Shown: one piece after another, positions 54,416 through 61,538 of the stretch
How positions within the stretch are numbered: the stretch's first letter is position 1
Layout: the number at the start of each line of letters is the position of its first letter
DNA from: Luteimonas rhizosphaericola
GTDB taxonomy: Bacteria; Pseudomonadota; Gammaproteobacteria; Xanthomonadales; Xanthomonadaceae
Direction: 5' to 3'
NCBI RefSeq assembly: GCF_029888045.1
Contig: NZ_JARXRN010000028.1
Span: forward strand, 102,367-163,904
DNA length: 61,538 nt
The notes under the pieces: model-generated
What the model was told of the DNA's origin: nothing
Databases searched by the model: none
What the model saw: the letters and a program-made list of their open reading frames with translations, nothing else
Program-made: the position numbers and the translations under genes

Positions 54416-55684
54416 CTAGCCGACGTCGGCGCGCGGCAGGCGGGCGACGGCGCGATCGAAGGTCGCGGCCAGCAGCACGATCCGCAGCACTTCGGTGAGC
54501 AGCGCCGGCCGCAGCGACAGCGGTCCGTTCACCAGCACCAGCAGAGGCTGGGCGATCACCTGCCACTCCTGCCATTCGCGCGGACCCAGGGCGCGCGTCG
54601 CCCAGCGCCAGGCCCAGGCATCGAACGAGGCCAGCAGCTGCCAGCCCAGCACCAGGGTCAGCAGCGCCGGCAGGCCTGCGCGCAGCACCAGGCGCAGGCT
54701 GTTCACCACCGGCACGCCCTTGCTGGTCCAGCCCGCACTGGCCTTGGTCGCGAGCCGGCGCCAGGCCACGTGCAGGCCCTGGAACCGCGTGGCCAGGGTG
54801 TCGGCATGGCGGTCGGCGTCGCCCATCCGGTGGCGCCGGCGCAGGTCCAGGCCGTACACGATCGCGGTGATCGCCAGCCACACCAGCGGCATCGCGGCCG
54901 CGCCGGCCAGGGTGGAGACCACGTCCCACACCGGCATGGCCACGCGTTTGGCCTGTTCCAGCGAGACCAGGCCGACGAACGGGTTCGCCCACCACTCGGA
55001 AACGGCGACGTAGATCGCGCGCGCCTGCCACCACGTCCGCGCCTGCGACATCCAGCCCGCGATCGCCGACACGCCGACGAATACCCAGTAGGCCTCGCAC
55101 ACGGTCGCCACCAGCGCCCACACGCCGTGGCCGGTGGCGGCCGCGCGGCGCCTGGCGACGGCGCGCACCGCCCAGGCCACCGCCAGCGCGATCCAGATGC
55201 CCCTGACCCGCAGGATCGACGACAGGCTTTCGCGGTGTTCGAACGAGACCCCGCTCAGGTAGCTGAGGATGAAATCGCGCTTGATCCCGTCCAGCAGGCC
55301 CCAGCTGGCGTAGTAGGCGAAGAACGGCAGCAACGCCACGGCGAGCGCGCCCAGCCACGGGTGCTGCGGACGCACCTCCGGCACGCCCAGGCCGGCGGCC
55401 TGGGTGGGCAGCGACGGCCGCAGCACCAGGAACATGCCGATCACGCCCACCAGCTGGGTGACGATCAGCACCGCGATCGCGGCATACGAGAGCAGCAGCG
55501 AGGTTTCGGCCAGGCGGATGGACGCCTGCTGCAGCAGGTCGTAGGCCACGCGCTGGGCGAAGAACAGGCACAGCAGCGCCGGCCAGTGGCGCCACAGCAG
55601 GCGCGCCGCCAGCTGCGGGATCGCCCACCAGGCGTCCGCGGACGCTGCCTCGGCGGGTGCCGTGCCCAGGGTCGTCGCCGACAT
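54416..55684 (-). CDS. Polytopic inner-membrane protein, function unknown
   Basis: A 422-residue membrane protein with about eight hydrophobic segments, including SLLLSYAAIAVLIVTQLVGV, IWIALAVAWAVRAVARR, PLVWLAITAIVYGLDLRRR, ALLTLVLGWQLLASFDAW and a final segment near LRIVLLAATFDRAVARL. I do not recognise the family. The ATG at 55682-55684 has AAGGAC 8 nt upstream; the TTG one codon earlier is not needed. It is convergent with the array of three anchored proteins and lies downstream of plsB on the same strand, so it may be a membrane partner of either; this is speculation. Confidence 0.75.
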   Translation of the reverse strand: MSATTLGTAPAEAASADAWWAIPQLAARLLWRHWPALLCLFFAQRVAYDLLQQASIRLAETSLLLSYAAIAVLIVTQLVGVIGMFLVLRPSLPTQAAGLGVPEVRPQHPWLGALAVALLPFFAYYASWGLLDGIKRDFILSYLSGVSFEHRESLSSILRVRGIWIALAVAWAVRAVARRRAAATGHGVWALVATVCEAYWVFVGVSAIAGWMSQARTWWQARAIYVAVSEWWANPFVGLVSLEQAKRVAMPVWDVVSTLAGAAAMPLVWLAITAIVYGLDLRRRHRMGDADRHADTLATRFQGLHVAWRRLATKASAGWTSKGVPVVNSLRLVLRAGLPALLTLVLGWQLLASFDAWAWRWATRALGPREWQEWQVIAQPLLVLVNGPLSLRPALLTEVLRIVLLAATFDRAVARLPRADVG

Positions 55685-55739
55685 CAACCGTCCTTGCGTG
55701 CGCGGGCCGACAGCGTAGCGCGCGCCGGCGTGGGCGCGC

Positions 55740-58355
55740 TCATCCCGCCGGGGGCGGGGCCTCGTCCGGGCGCACCGCTTCCGGGCTCACCTTCTCGATC
55801 GTGTGCCGCAGTTCGCGGCCCAGGATCACCTTCGCGTCCTTCGCCCACGATTCGAGCCGCTGGTCGAACACCAGCTTGCTGTTCTGGTCGAGCTTGACCA
55901 GTTCCAGCTCGCGCAGCTTCTGGATGAAGCCGCGGAACAGGCTCTTGTCGAAGAACTCCGGCGCCGCCGGCGCATACAGCAGGCTCAGCCGCTGCGCGGC
56001 CAGCTGGCACAGGCTTTCGAGCTCGCCGGCGCCGAGCGTGCCCGGGCCGTTCTTGGCCAGCACCGAGATCGCGATGTAGTAACGCTCGAACGCCTGCTGC
56101 AGCGGATGGCCCAGCGCGCGCAGGCGGAACACCTCGTCGGACTGGCCGGCGTTGCGCGCCAGCACGCCGCCGTCGTCCTCGCCGGCGCGCTCGAGCAGTC
56201 CTTCGCGCACGAACACGTCGATGGTGCGGTCGATGCGTGCGGCAAAGCCGTCGCCGTCCCAGGGCAGGAACAGCTCGCCCTGCAGGAACGGGTACACCGC
56301 GCGGCCGATGCGCATCAGGGTCTCGCGCGACATGCGCCGGTTGTGCTGGAAGCAGCACGCGATCCAGGCCGAGGCGGTGAACAGGTGCAGCACGTTGTTG
56401 CGGAAATAGCTCAGCAGCACCGCGTCGTCGTCGCCCACGCTGAACACGTCGCCCAGCGGATGCGACACCCGGCGCAGCACGCCGATCTCCTCGCCGTGGG
56501 CCACGATCTCGCGCGGACTGTGCGGCGTGACGGTGACGCGGTCGGAGTAGGGCACCTCGGCCAGCAGCGTCTTCGACAGCTCGATCTGCGCCAGCAGGTC
56601 GCCTTCGCCCATCGCGTGCTTGGGCGTGGACAGCAGCGCCAGCGCCAGCAGGTTGATCGGGTTCACGTCGGCGGCGCGGTTGATGTTGACCTGGATGCGT
56701 TCGGCCGCGACGTCCACGGTGCGCGAGAGCCACTCGGGCTTGTCCTCGTCGTCCAGCGGCTGGCCGTTCCAGGCGGTGGCGTGTTCGGCCAGCAGCTCGC
56801 CCAGCGGGATCGGCTCGCCGAAGTTCACCACCACCTGGCCGTAGTTCTGCCGCAGCACCTTCGGGATGCCCCACAGCAGCGACCAGATCGATTCCTTCTC
56901 CTTCGGCTTGCCCGACAGTTCGTCCAGGTAGCTGTTGCCCTCCATCAGCTTCTCGTAGCCGATGTAGACCGGCTGGAACAGCACCGGGCGCGAGGGCTGC
57001 CGCAGGTAGGCGCGCAGGGTCATCGCGATCATGCCGCCCTTGGGCTGCAGCAGCCGGCCGGTGCGCGAGCGCCCGCCCTCGACGAAGTATTCGATCGAAT
57101 AGCCGCCGGCGATCAGCTGCGCCACGTACTCGGCCAGCACTGCCGAGTACAGCGCCGAGCCGCGGATCGAGCGGCGGATGAAGAACGCGCCGCCGCGGCG
57201 CAGCAGCGGGCCGATCACCGGCAGGTTGAGGTTGATGCCGGCGACGATGTGCGGCGGCACGATGCCCTTGGTGTAGAGCAGGTAGCTCAGCAGCAGGTAG
57301 TCCATGTGGCTGCGGTGGCTGGGCACGTAGACCACCTCGTTGCCGGGCGCCACCGCCTTGAGCGAATCGAGGTGGTGCACCAGCACGCCGCGGTAGATCC
57401 GGTTCCACACCGAGGTCAGCAGGAACGAGGCCGAGCGCACCACCGGGTGCGAATAGTCGGCCGCGATCTCGTACGCCATCGCGTGCGCCTTCTTCCACGC
57501 GTCCTCGGGCGAACTGCTGTCGCGCCGGGCCTGGTCGGCGATCGCGTCCTTCACCGGCTGCGAGGCCAGCACCTTGTCCACCAGCAGGCGCCGGGTCGAC
57601 AGGTCGGGGCCGATGATCGCCTCGCGCAGGCGGTTGAAGTGGGTGCGCAGCACGCGCGAGAGCTTGCGCACCGTGCGCTCGGGCGGCAGGTCCTCGGCCA
57701 GCAGGCTGCGGATGCTCACCGGCGCGGCGAACTGCACCAGGGTGTCGCGGCCGTTGAGCAGGATCGCCAGCAGCCGCCGGAAGCGGCCGACGATCGCCCA
57801 GTTCTCCGAGAACAGCACCGAGAACCAGCCCGAGGCCTTGTCCGGGGAGCGGCCGACGAAGATCGACACCGGCACCAGCTGCACGTCCAGCGCGGGATCC
57901 AGGCGATGCGCCTCGAGCAGCCGCGCCAGCGATTCGGAATGGGTCTTCTTCGGCGGCGCCTGGCCCGTCGCCAGCGCCAGGGTGCCGCCGGCGTTGCGCC
58001 GCGACAGCGCCACGTAGGCGCGCTTGCGGCCCAGCGGGTCCCCGGGCAGCGGGCGCAGCGGCGCGGGCATGCCGGTCTCGCGGCAGGCGCGGTCGAGGAT
58101 CAGCGCGTTGGACAGGCCGTAGTCCTCGAGCACGTAGCAGACCGGGCGCGGGTCGACCAGGTCCGGCGGCGATTGCGGCTCGATCTTCAGCCCGATCCAG
58201 GGCTGGAGCACCCAGCCGGCCAGCTTCGCCCACCACGGCCGCCCGCTGCGCAGCGCGGCCACGCGCGCAGGCGCCAAGTTCGGCGCGCCGGCGGTTTCGC
58301 CGGGGGAGGGGCCGTCGCCGCCGGGCGGCTCGAACAGGTTGGGTTGGGTGGGCAT
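55740..58355 (-). CDS. plsB: Glycerol-3-phosphate acyltransferase
   Basis: An 871-residue PlsB. The acyltransferase motif I is in [15 protein letters not shown] (HxxxxD). Motif II is [18 protein letters not shown]. Motif III is [21 protein letters not shown], and motif IV lies in [17 protein letters not shown]. It makes lysophosphatidate from glycerol-3-phosphate and acyl-CoA/acyl-ACP at the inner membrane, the first step of phospholipid synthesis. The length fits the large proteobacterial PlsB family. A CATAAT -10 hexamer lies only 6 nt before the ATG, so the mRNA is probably leaderless. Confidence 0.96.
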   Translation of the reverse strand: MPTQPNLFEPPGGDGPSPGETAGAPNLAPARVAALRSGRPWWAKLAGWVLQPWIGLKIEPQSPPDLVDPRPVCYVLEDYGLSNALILDRACRETGMPAPLRPLPGDPLGRKRAYVALSRRNAGGTLALATGQAPPKKTHSESLARLLEAHRLDPALDVQLVPVSIFVGRSPDKASGWFSVLFSENWAIVGRFRRLLAILLNGRDTLVQFAAPVSIRSLLAEDLPPERTVRKLSRVLRTHFNRLREAIIGPDLSTRRLLVDKVLASQPVKDAIADQARRDSSSPEDAWKKAHAMAYEIAADYSHPVVRSASFLLTSVWNRIYRGVLVHHLDSLKAVAPGNEVVYVPSHRSHMDYLLLSYLLYTKGIVPPHIVAGINLNLPVIGPLLRRGGAFFIRRSIRGSALYSAVLAEYVAQLIAGGYSIEYFVEGGRSRTGRLLQPKGGMIAMTLRAYLRQPSRPVLFQPVYIGYEKLMEGNSYLDELSGKPKEKESIWSLLWGIPKVLRQNYGQVVVNFGEPIPLGELLAEHATAWNGQPLDDEDKPEWLSRTVDVAAERIQVNINRAADVNPINLLALALLSTPKHAMGEGDLLAQIELSKTLLAEVPYSDRVTVTPHSPREIVAHGEEIGVLRRVSHPLGDVFSVGDDDAVLLSYFRNNVLHLFTASAWIACCFQHNRRMSRETLMRIGRAVYPFLQGELFLPWDGDGFAARIDRTIDVFVREGLLERAGEDDGGVLARNAGQSDEVFRLRALGHPLQQAFERYYIAISVLAKNGPGTLGAGELESLCQLAAQRLSLLYAPAAPEFFDKSLFRGFIQKLRELELVKLDQNSKLVFDQRLESWAKDAKVILGRELRHTIEKVSPEAVRPDEAPPPAG

Positions 58356-58361
58356 CGTTTC

Positions 58362-58367
58362 ATTATG
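58362..58367 (-). promoter_or_regulatory. -10 hexamer of plsB (leaderless layout)
   Basis: On the minus strand CATAAT is followed by GAAACG and the plsB ATG (58353-58355). There is no room for a ribosome site. Confidence 0.5.
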
Positions 58368-58502
58368 CCCAAGCGCGCCGCGCCGCCCGCGCCGGCCGCG
58401 GACGCACGGGATGTCAAGGATCGCTGAACGGATTCCGCGGTTTGGCCGGCAAAACGTGACCGGTGGCCGCAACCGGCGCACCCGCGCTTGCGGGGTTTGA
58501 CG

Positions 58503-58516
58503 GTTTGTTTACAAAC
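58503..58516. promoter_or_regulatory. Palindrome upstream of the second TonB receptor (candidate operator)
   Basis: GTTTGT and ACAAAC are perfect reverse complements separated by TT, about 70 nt before the receptor start and overlapping a TTGACG (58497-58502) that could serve as a -35. It is AT-rich in a GC-rich setting. Confidence 0.4.
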
Positions 58517-58583
58517 GGGACGTCGCACGAGGGGGCGTGCGGTTCCGCGGCCTGGCCGCTGCCGCTTTTTCAAGGAGAGATCG

Positions 58584-61499
58584 ATGTCGCCCCGTACCCA
58601 TCGTCTGGCCGGCGCCGTGCGCCGCGCCCTTCCGCTGCTCGTGCTTCCGGTCGCGGTCCTGGCCCAGGAGGCCCCGCCGCCCCCCGATCCTGAAGCCCGC
58701 ACCCTCGACACGGTCCAGGTCACCGGCTCGCGCATCCGCCGCGCCGACCTGGAGACCCAGGTGCCGGTGCAGGTGCTGAGCCGCGAGGACATCGACCGCA
58801 GCGGCTTCACCTCGGTCGCCGAAGTGGTGCAGAACCTCACCGCCAGCGGCGCCGCGCTCAACACCAAGTTCAACTCGTCCGGCAACTTCGGCTTCCCGCC
58901 GGACGGCGGCGGCGTCGGCGCGGGCGCGGCCACGGTCGACCTGCGCCACCTCGGCGCCAAGCGCGTGCTGGTGCTGGTCGACGGCATCCGCTGGGTGAAC
59001 GAGTCCTCGGCCTCGGGCGTGGGCTCGTCGGTCGACCTCAACACCATCCCGCTGTCGATCATCGAGCGCATCGAGGTGCTGGAGGACGGCGCCTCGTCCA
59101 TCTACGGCTCGGACGCGATCGCCGGCGTGGTCAACATCATCACCCGCAAGGATGTCGACGGCGCCAGCGTGCAGCTGCACTACGGCGACTACACCGATCT
59201 CTCCGGCGGCGATACCTGGGGCGCGGACCTGGGCTGGGGCGGCAGCAGCGACCGCGCGCGCTGGTTCGTCGGCGCCTCGTACTTCGAGCAGAAGGAGATC
59301 TCCTCGCTCGAATACGGCCCGGCCAGCGTGCCGGTGCCGGGCACCGGGCTGGCGAACGGCAGCTCGGCCACGCCGACCGGGCGGTTCGTGTTCCAGGATC
59401 CGAACACGGGCACGGTGTACGACATCACGCCGAATACCGGCGCGACCGATCCGACGTACCTGCCTGGACAGACTCCGTGCCGAGACGCGGATGGCAATCC
59501 GACCGGCGTGGTCCGCGCCGACGATTTCCACTGCTTCGGCACCGCCGACCGCTTCAACTTCGCGCCCTACAACCTGCTGCTCACGCCCTCGGAGCGCAAG
59601 TCGGTGTTCGGCCAGGTGCAGTTCGACTTCACCCCGACCTTCGGCGGCTTCGTGCGCCTGCTCTACAACGAACGCAACTCCGCCAACCAGGCCGCGCCCG
59701 AACCGTTCTTCCTCGGCACCGACGCCGGCGTCTACAACGACTACGCCGAACGCACGCTGGTGATCTCGGCGCTCAATCCCTACAACCCGTTCGGCTTCGA
59801 CCTGACCACGGCCGGCGACGCGCCCAACCTGTTCCTGCTCGGCCGCCGGCCGGTCGAGGGCGGGCCGCGCCGCTTCGAACAGGACGTGGAGACCTGGTAC
59901 GCCTCGGGCGGCCTCAACGGCGTGTTCGACGTCGCCGACCGGCCGTGGAGCTGGGACATCAACGTGGTGCGCAGTGAGAGCAAGGCCGAGCAGACCAATA
60001 CCGGCAGCTACAACATCCGCCGCATCAACGAGGCGCTCGGCGATCCGTCCGCGTGCGCGGCGATCAGCGGCTGCGTGCCGCTGAACGTGTTCGGCGGCCC
60101 GAGCACGATCACGCCGGACATGCTGGCCTGGATCCAGCCGGTGGTGCGCGACCAGAGCCGCAACACGCTCAGCCTGGCCTCGGCCAACCTGACCGGCGAG
60201 CTGTTCGAGGGCTGGGCCGGACCGGTGTCGTTCGCCGCCGGCGTCGAGTACCGCGAATACGAGGGCGAATACCGGCCCGACGCACTGACGGTCGCCGGCG
60301 AGTACAACGGCGTGCCCTCCGGCCCGACGCAGGGCGAATACGACGTGCGCGAGGCCTATGCCGAATTCCTGGTGCCGCTGATGCGCGAGGGCTGGTTCGG
60401 CAAGTCGCTCGACCTGAGCCTGGCCGGACGCTGGTCGGACTACTCGAACTTCGGCAGCACCAACACCGGCAAGATCGGCCTGCGCTGGCAGGTGGCCGAC
60501 GAATTCCTGCTCCGCGGCTCGTTCGCCGAAGGCTTCCGCGCGCCCTCGATCGGCGAGCTGTACGGCACCCTGAGCCGCTTCGACGCCACCCTGGTCGATC
60601 CCTGCAACAACGCCGCCGCCACCACGCCCGAGTGCGTCGCCGACGGCGTGCCGCCGGACTACGAGCAGGCCAATCCGCAGATCTCGGTGGTCACCTCGGG
60701 CAACGAGGCGCTGGAGCCTGAGACCAGCCGCAGCCTGATGCTGGGCGCGGTCTGGAGCCCGTCGTTCGCCGACCAGGCGGCATGGTCGGACCGGCTCGAC
60801 CTCGGCGTGACCTTCTATAAGCACACCATCGACGGCGCGATCCAGGCGCTGGACGCGCAGACCATCCTCAACCGCTGCGTGTTCGGGCGCGACCCGGTCT
60901 CGTGCGGCTTCTACGAGCGCAACGCGCGTGGCCAGATCGTGCGCTTCGACAACATCCTCGGCAACGTCGGCACCATCCGCACCGACGGCTGGGACTTCGA
61001 CGTCGGCTGGCGCCTGCCGGAACAGGCCTGGGGCGTGCTGGCGTTCGACTGGAAGACCACCTGGGTCACGAAGTACGAGCTGGTCAACGAAGCCGGCCAG
61101 CCCGAGCCGCGCGCGCCGGGGGTGGAGATCAACAACAGCGCGATCCCCGAGCGCACCTCGACGCTGTCGGCGCAGTGGAGCCGCGGCGGCTGGTCGGCCG
61201 CCTGGAGCGCGCGCTACATCGACCGGCTGACCGAATCGTGCGGCGGCGCCAACGGGTTCGACATCTGCGACGACAGCGCCAACGACACCAATGCGCTGGG
61301 ATCGACCACCTACCACGACGCGCAGCTGGCCTGGGCCACCGATGCGTGGATGAAGGACTTCCGCATCACGCTCGGCGTCAACAACGTCTTCGGCAAGGAC
61401 CCGCCGATCTGCTTGAGCTGCTCGCTCAACGGCTACGACGCCTCGACCTACGATCTGCCGGGACGCTTCTGGTACGCGCGGGTGGGCTTCGGGTTCTGA
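58584..61499 (+). CDS. TonB-dependent outer-membrane receptor
   Basis: A 971-residue receptor. The signal peptide is [16 protein letters not shown] (about 13-28). A TonB-box-like [11 protein letters not shown] follows. The plug (about 60-190) has [10 protein letters not shown] and [16 protein letters not shown]. The barrel ends in VGFGF. Several Cys pairs ([16 protein letters not shown]) lie in the barrel loops. It is longer than the receptor at 24501 and has a different plug sequence, so the two are not recent duplicates. AAGGAGA lies 5 nt before the ATG. Its substrate is unknown. Together with the first receptor it fits the high TonB-receptor content of Xanthomonadaceae. Confidence 0.93.
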   Translation: MSPRTHRLAGAVRRALPLLVLPVAVLAQEAPPPPDPEARTLDTVQVTGSRIRRADLETQVPVQVLSREDIDRSGFTSVAEVVQNLTASGAALNTKFNSSGNFGFPPDGGGVGAGAATVDLRHLGAKRVLVLVDGIRWVNESSASGVGSSVDLNTIPLSIIERIEVLEDGASSIYGSDAIAGVVNIITRKDVDGASVQLHYGDYTDLSGGDTWGADLGWGGSSDRARWFVGASYFEQKEISSLEYGPASVPVPGTGLANGSSATPTGRFVFQDPNTGTVYDITPNTGATDPTYLPGQTPCRDADGNPTGVVRADDFHCFGTADRFNFAPYNLLLTPSERKSVFGQVQFDFTPTFGGFVRLLYNERNSANQAAPEPFFLGTDAGVYNDYAERTLVISALNPYNPFGFDLTTAGDAPNLFLLGRRPVEGGPRRFEQDVETWYASGGLNGVFDVADRPWSWDINVVRSESKAEQTNTGSYNIRRINEALGDPSACAAISGCVPLNVFGGPSTITPDMLAWIQPVVRDQSRNTLSLASANLTGELFEGWAGPVSFAAGVEYREYEGEYRPDALTVAGEYNGVPSGPTQGEYDVREAYAEFLVPLMREGWFGKSLDLSLAGRWSDYSNFGSTNTGKIGLRWQVADEFLLRGSFAEGFRAPSIGELYGTLSRFDATLVDPCNNAAATTPECVADGVPPDYEQANPQISVVTSGNEALEPETSRSLMLGAVWSPSFADQAAWSDRLDLGVTFYKHTIDGAIQALDAQTILNRCVFGRDPVSCGFYERNARGQIVRFDNILGNVGTIRTDGWDFDVGWRLPEQAWGVLAFDWKTTWVTKYELVNEAGQPEPRAPGVEINNSAIPERTSTLSAQWSRGGWSAAWSARYIDRLTESCGGANGFDICDDSANDTNALGSTTYHDAQLAWATDAWMKDFRITLGVNNVFGKDPPICLSCSLNGYDASTYDLPGRFWYARVGFGF

Positions 61500-61538
61500 C
61501 CGCGCGCGATGGGCGCGGCGGCGAGGCGGACGGCCGCC

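Noticed and set aside
1..61538. tRNA, rRNA, CRISPR arrays and insertion sequences
   Set aside because: I saw no T-loop (GGTTCGAATCC-like) cloverleaf, no rRNA stretches, no spaced direct repeats and no transposase motifs anywhere in the window.

Overview
The window is a very GC-rich chromosomal segment whose gene content (oleBCD, tamAB, glyQ/glyS, tatABC, rdgC, a TelA/flotillin operon, large TonB-dependent receptors) suggests a gammaproteobacterium of the Xanthomonadaceae, Lysobacter- or Luteimonas-like. Species assignment is inference. Genes are tightly packed, often with 1-4 nt start/stop overlaps. I see no rRNA, tRNA, CRISPR array, insertion sequence or phage gene.

Region by region. 1-2.9 kb: a NasS-NasT type nitrate-sensing antiterminator pair, divergent from a siroheme synthase with a shortened methyltransferase domain; a perfect 9-bp inverted repeat lies between them. 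3.1-5.5 kb: a bacteriophytochrome without kinase, and its heme oxygenase. 5.5-11.1 kb: long-chain olefin genes oleB, oleC and oleD, with a YkgJ-like protein and two TenA-like proteins inserted between oleB and oleC; oleA is not in the window. 11.5-14.1 kb: a DUF1328 membrane peptide, then ubiJ-ubiB for ubiquinone synthesis. 14.3-24.3 kb: a five-gene operon encoding a YqiJ/NfeD-like membrane protein, a YqiK-type flotillin, a 1772-residue AAA+ ATPase, an unrecognised helical protein and a TelA-family protein. This is the best candidate in the window for a poorly described system. 24.5-28.3 kb: a TonB-dependent receptor, a small membrane protein and a DJ-1/PfpI protein.

28.4-38.1 kb, minus strand: tamA-tamB (outer-membrane assembly) and glyQ-gst-glyS, where a glutathione S-transferase gene overlaps both glycyl-tRNA synthetase subunit genes. 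38.1-41 kb: a solitary GspE/PilB-type ATPase and a membrane protein. 41.2-44.6 kb, minus strand: a Ysc84/SYLF protein, tatA-tatB-tatC and an RDD protein. 44.8-46.6 kb: hemH and an alpha/beta hydrolase. 46.7-50.2 kb, minus strand: a lipoprotein, a YgjP-type metallohydrolase, rdgC and ttcA. 50.4 kb: an adhP-type alcohol dehydrogenase behind a perfect FNR/ANR box. 52.2-54.4 kb: a YdcH-like protein followed by three single-pass membrane-anchored proteins of similar layout. 54.4-58.4 kb, minus strand: a polytopic membrane protein and plsB. 58.6-61.5 kb: a second TonB-dependent receptor.

Several promoters place the -10 hexamer only 5-7 nt before the start codon (ubiJ, oleC, ydcH-like, plsB), suggesting frequent leaderless transcription. 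All functions are read from sequence motifs and gene order; no database search was run.
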